The notes beneath the pieces were generated by a model. That model ran no database searches, had not been told where the DNA came from, and saw only the letters and a program-made list of their open reading frames with translations. DNA of 64,000 bases from a bacterium (GTDB lineage: Bacteria > Zhuqueibacterota > QNDG01 > JAGLOF01): positions 228,008-292,007 of the forward strand of contig JAFGRY010000049.1 of assembly GCA_016934955.1 (NCBI GenBank), given 5' to 3'. The position numbers and the translations under genes are program-made. Below, in pieces: positions 63,017 to 64,000 of this stretch (its first letter is position 1; each line of letters begins with the position of its first letter).

Positions 63017-63853
63017 ATGAAACAATCACTCACCACCAAAACCGCCGTCGTCACCGGCGCCTCTTCGGGGATCGGGGCGGCCCTGGCCCGGGAACTGGCA
63101 CGGGCCGGCTGCAATATTGTAATCTTCGGACGGAGAAAGGAGCGGCTGGAAGCGCTCAGAAAAGAGCTGGAGGACACCTGCGGGGTGCGGGTGCTGCCGT
63201 TCAGTGTCGACATCAGGAATGAAAGGAAAATGGCGTCGTCGATCGAATCCGCGGCAAACACTCTGGGAACCATCGACCTGGTGTTCGCCAATGCCGGTTT
63301 CACCATCCCCGGCGCCTGCGAGCAGCTGCATCCCGACGATTACCGCACTATTTTCGATACCAATTTCTGCGGCATGCTCAACACGCTCTACCCCGCCTTT
63401 CCCCATCTGAAACAGAGCGGCGGCGTGCTGGTCATCGTGGGAAGCATTCTCGGCGAGTTCGGCATTATGGAACGGTCGGCCTATGTGGCGACGAAATTCG
63501 CCCTGCGGGGGTTCTACGAATCGGTGCGCTACGAACTGAAAGAGGCGGGGATCCGCTGCCTGCTGGCCGAACCCGGGTTCGTGAGGACGGAACTGCGGTA
63601 CATGGACAAGAAGGGGAACCGTCTGGAGGCACTGACCGACACGGCGAAAAAGAAAACATCCCACGGCATCGCCGTGTCTCCGGAAGCCGTAGCCGCGGCC
63701 ATAGTCAGAGCCATCCCATCCCGCGGCTACCGGAAACGGATCATCACCGGCCACGCCACCATCTTCGCCTTTCTCAACTGGCTCATGCCCGGCCCGCTCT
63801 CGGCGCTGGTGTATGCCAAGCGGGAGTTTTTCAGAAGGAAAGTAGTGAAATGA
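63017..63853 (+). CDS. Short-chain dehydrogenase/reductase
   Basis: 278 aa classical SDR. T-G-x-x-x-G-x-G cofactor motif TGASSGIG (~13-20), NAG in FANAG (~94), catalytic Ser in VIVGSILG, Tyr/Lys in SAYVATKFA (~156), and a PGFVRTEL motif. An Arg pair in FGRRKERLE suggests NADPH preference. A hydrophobic C-terminal stretch (FAFLNWLMPGPLSALVY) resembles membrane-associated 3-ketodihydrosphingosine reductases, an attractive fit with the SPT at 51.5 kb, though many SDRs share this. Flanked by the repeats. Confidence 0.88.
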   Translation: MKQSLTTKTAVVTGASSGIGAALARELARAGCNIVIFGRRKERLEALRKELEDTCGVRVLPFSVDIRNERKMASSIESAANTLGTIDLVFANAGFTIPGACEQLHPDDYRTIFDTNFCGMLNTLYPAFPHLKQSGGVLVIVGSILGEFGIMERSAYVATKFALRGFYESVRYELKEAGIRCLLAEPGFVRTELRYMDKKGNRLEALTDTAKKKTSHGIAVSPEAVAAAIVRAIPSRGYRKRIITGHATIFAFLNWLMPGPLSALVYAKREFFRRKVVK

Positions 63854-63874
63854 GCGATCTGCGCATTACTCATC

Positions 63875-63910
63875 TCCAACGAAAGACACGGAAAGCACGA
63901 AAAGAAGATA
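63875..63910 (+). repeat. ACGAAAGACAC-type repeat, right copy
   Basis: TCCAACGAAAGACACGGAAA followed by GCACGAAAAG, about 900 bp from and in the same direction as the left copy. Such A-rich repeats are common between genes in many environmental genomes. Confidence 0.55.
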
Positions 63911-63935
63911 GAGTAAAGTGTTAGAATTAAGCGCG

Positions 63936-63964
63936 TTGTTTACAGTTTTAGGATTTCCTATATT
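63936..63964 (+). promoter_or_regulatory. Promoter of the last, truncated gene
   Basis: TTGTTT (63936-63941), 17 nt spacer, TATATT (63959-63964), 20 bp before the ATG. Confidence 0.6.
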
Positions 63965-63984
63965 GTACGAACAGGAGGAAATCC

Positions 63985-64000
63985 ATGGTCATTCACAAAC
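63985..64000 (+). CDS. Start of a gene cut by the window end
   Basis: AGGAGG (63973-63978) followed 6 nt later by ATG GTC ATT CAC AAA C, with a promoter upstream. Only five codons (M-V-I-H-K) are visible, so nothing can be said about the product. Confidence 0.6.

Overview
This 64 kb window is bacterial, GC-rich and almost fully coding. It holds 55 protein genes (two cut by the window ends) and one tRNA. I see no insertion sequence, prophage, CRISPR array, rRNA or toxin-antitoxin pair. Most genes have clear Shine-Dalgarno sequences, and promoters are of the housekeeping type (TTGnnn, 17 nt spacer, TATATT/TACATT/TACCTT). The content points to the FCB superphylum or a related uncultivated lineage rather than classic Bacteroidota: a Bacteroidota-like PurF variant, DUF4837 and DUF2723 proteins, a TonB receptor with a carboxypeptidase-regulatory-like N-terminus, a serine palmitoyltransferase and an AfsA-like hotdog protein. 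The phylum call is inference.

Region 1 (1-11.5 kb, minus strand) is one long envelope-glycan operon. It carries two tandem DUF2723 GT-C-like membrane proteins with C-terminal TPR-like regions, a GT2, a flippase-like membrane protein (apparently with an AUA start), a DUF4837 protein, PurE, a Dpm1-type polyprenyl-phosphate mannose synthase, and a GT2 fused to a polyprenyl glycosylphosphotransferase-like module. With ManC at 55-56 kb this suggests a GDP-Man to polyprenyl-P-Man to protein/glycan mannosylation route. Region 2 (11.5-17.8 kb, minus) is valS, a DUF4139 gene and recG. Region 3 (18-32.2 kb, plus) has an ABC exporter pair, a TonB receptor with two tandem small exported paralogs, a SpoIIE/RsbU-type phosphatase, a FadD-like ligase, a PepSY-type membrane protein with an alkaline phosphatase, and a rex-TonB receptor-ECF S-like operon behind a textbook promoter and Rex operator.

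Region 4 (32.4-39 kb) has a PurF homolog lacking the catalytic N-terminal Cys, MobA, and on the minus strand dmsA-dmsB-dmsC-torD, a complete molybdo-oxidoreductase module with its chaperone. Region 5 (39-43.2 kb, minus) has hpt, a PQQ-like propeller protein, a histone-H1-like protein, a small exported protein, tRNA-Asp and a 58-residue orphan missed by the ORF track. Region 6 (43.3-47.9 kb, minus) is a tightly overlapped operon: isochorismatase-like hydrolase, thioredoxin-reductase-like flavoprotein without CxxC, a short RlmN/Cfr-like radical SAM enzyme, and an ABC-F ATPase.

Region 7 (48-64 kb) has tex and a GT2, then a serine palmitoyltransferase/GNAT pair that looks like the core of bacterial ceramide synthesis. 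A minus-strand manC-ptsN-zinc-ribbon operon and coaE follow, then a second FadD-like ligase with an M29 aminopeptidase, an AfsA-like hotdog/amidohydrolase/PlsC/epimerase operon behind a palindromic operator-like site, and a short-chain dehydrogenase flanked by repeats. The most interesting parts are the lipid genes of region 7, the mannosylation operon, the RlmN-like/ABC-F operon, the Rex site, the Cys-less PurF, the AUA start, and a possible structured RNA in the only gene-free stretch over 300 bp (53808-54134).
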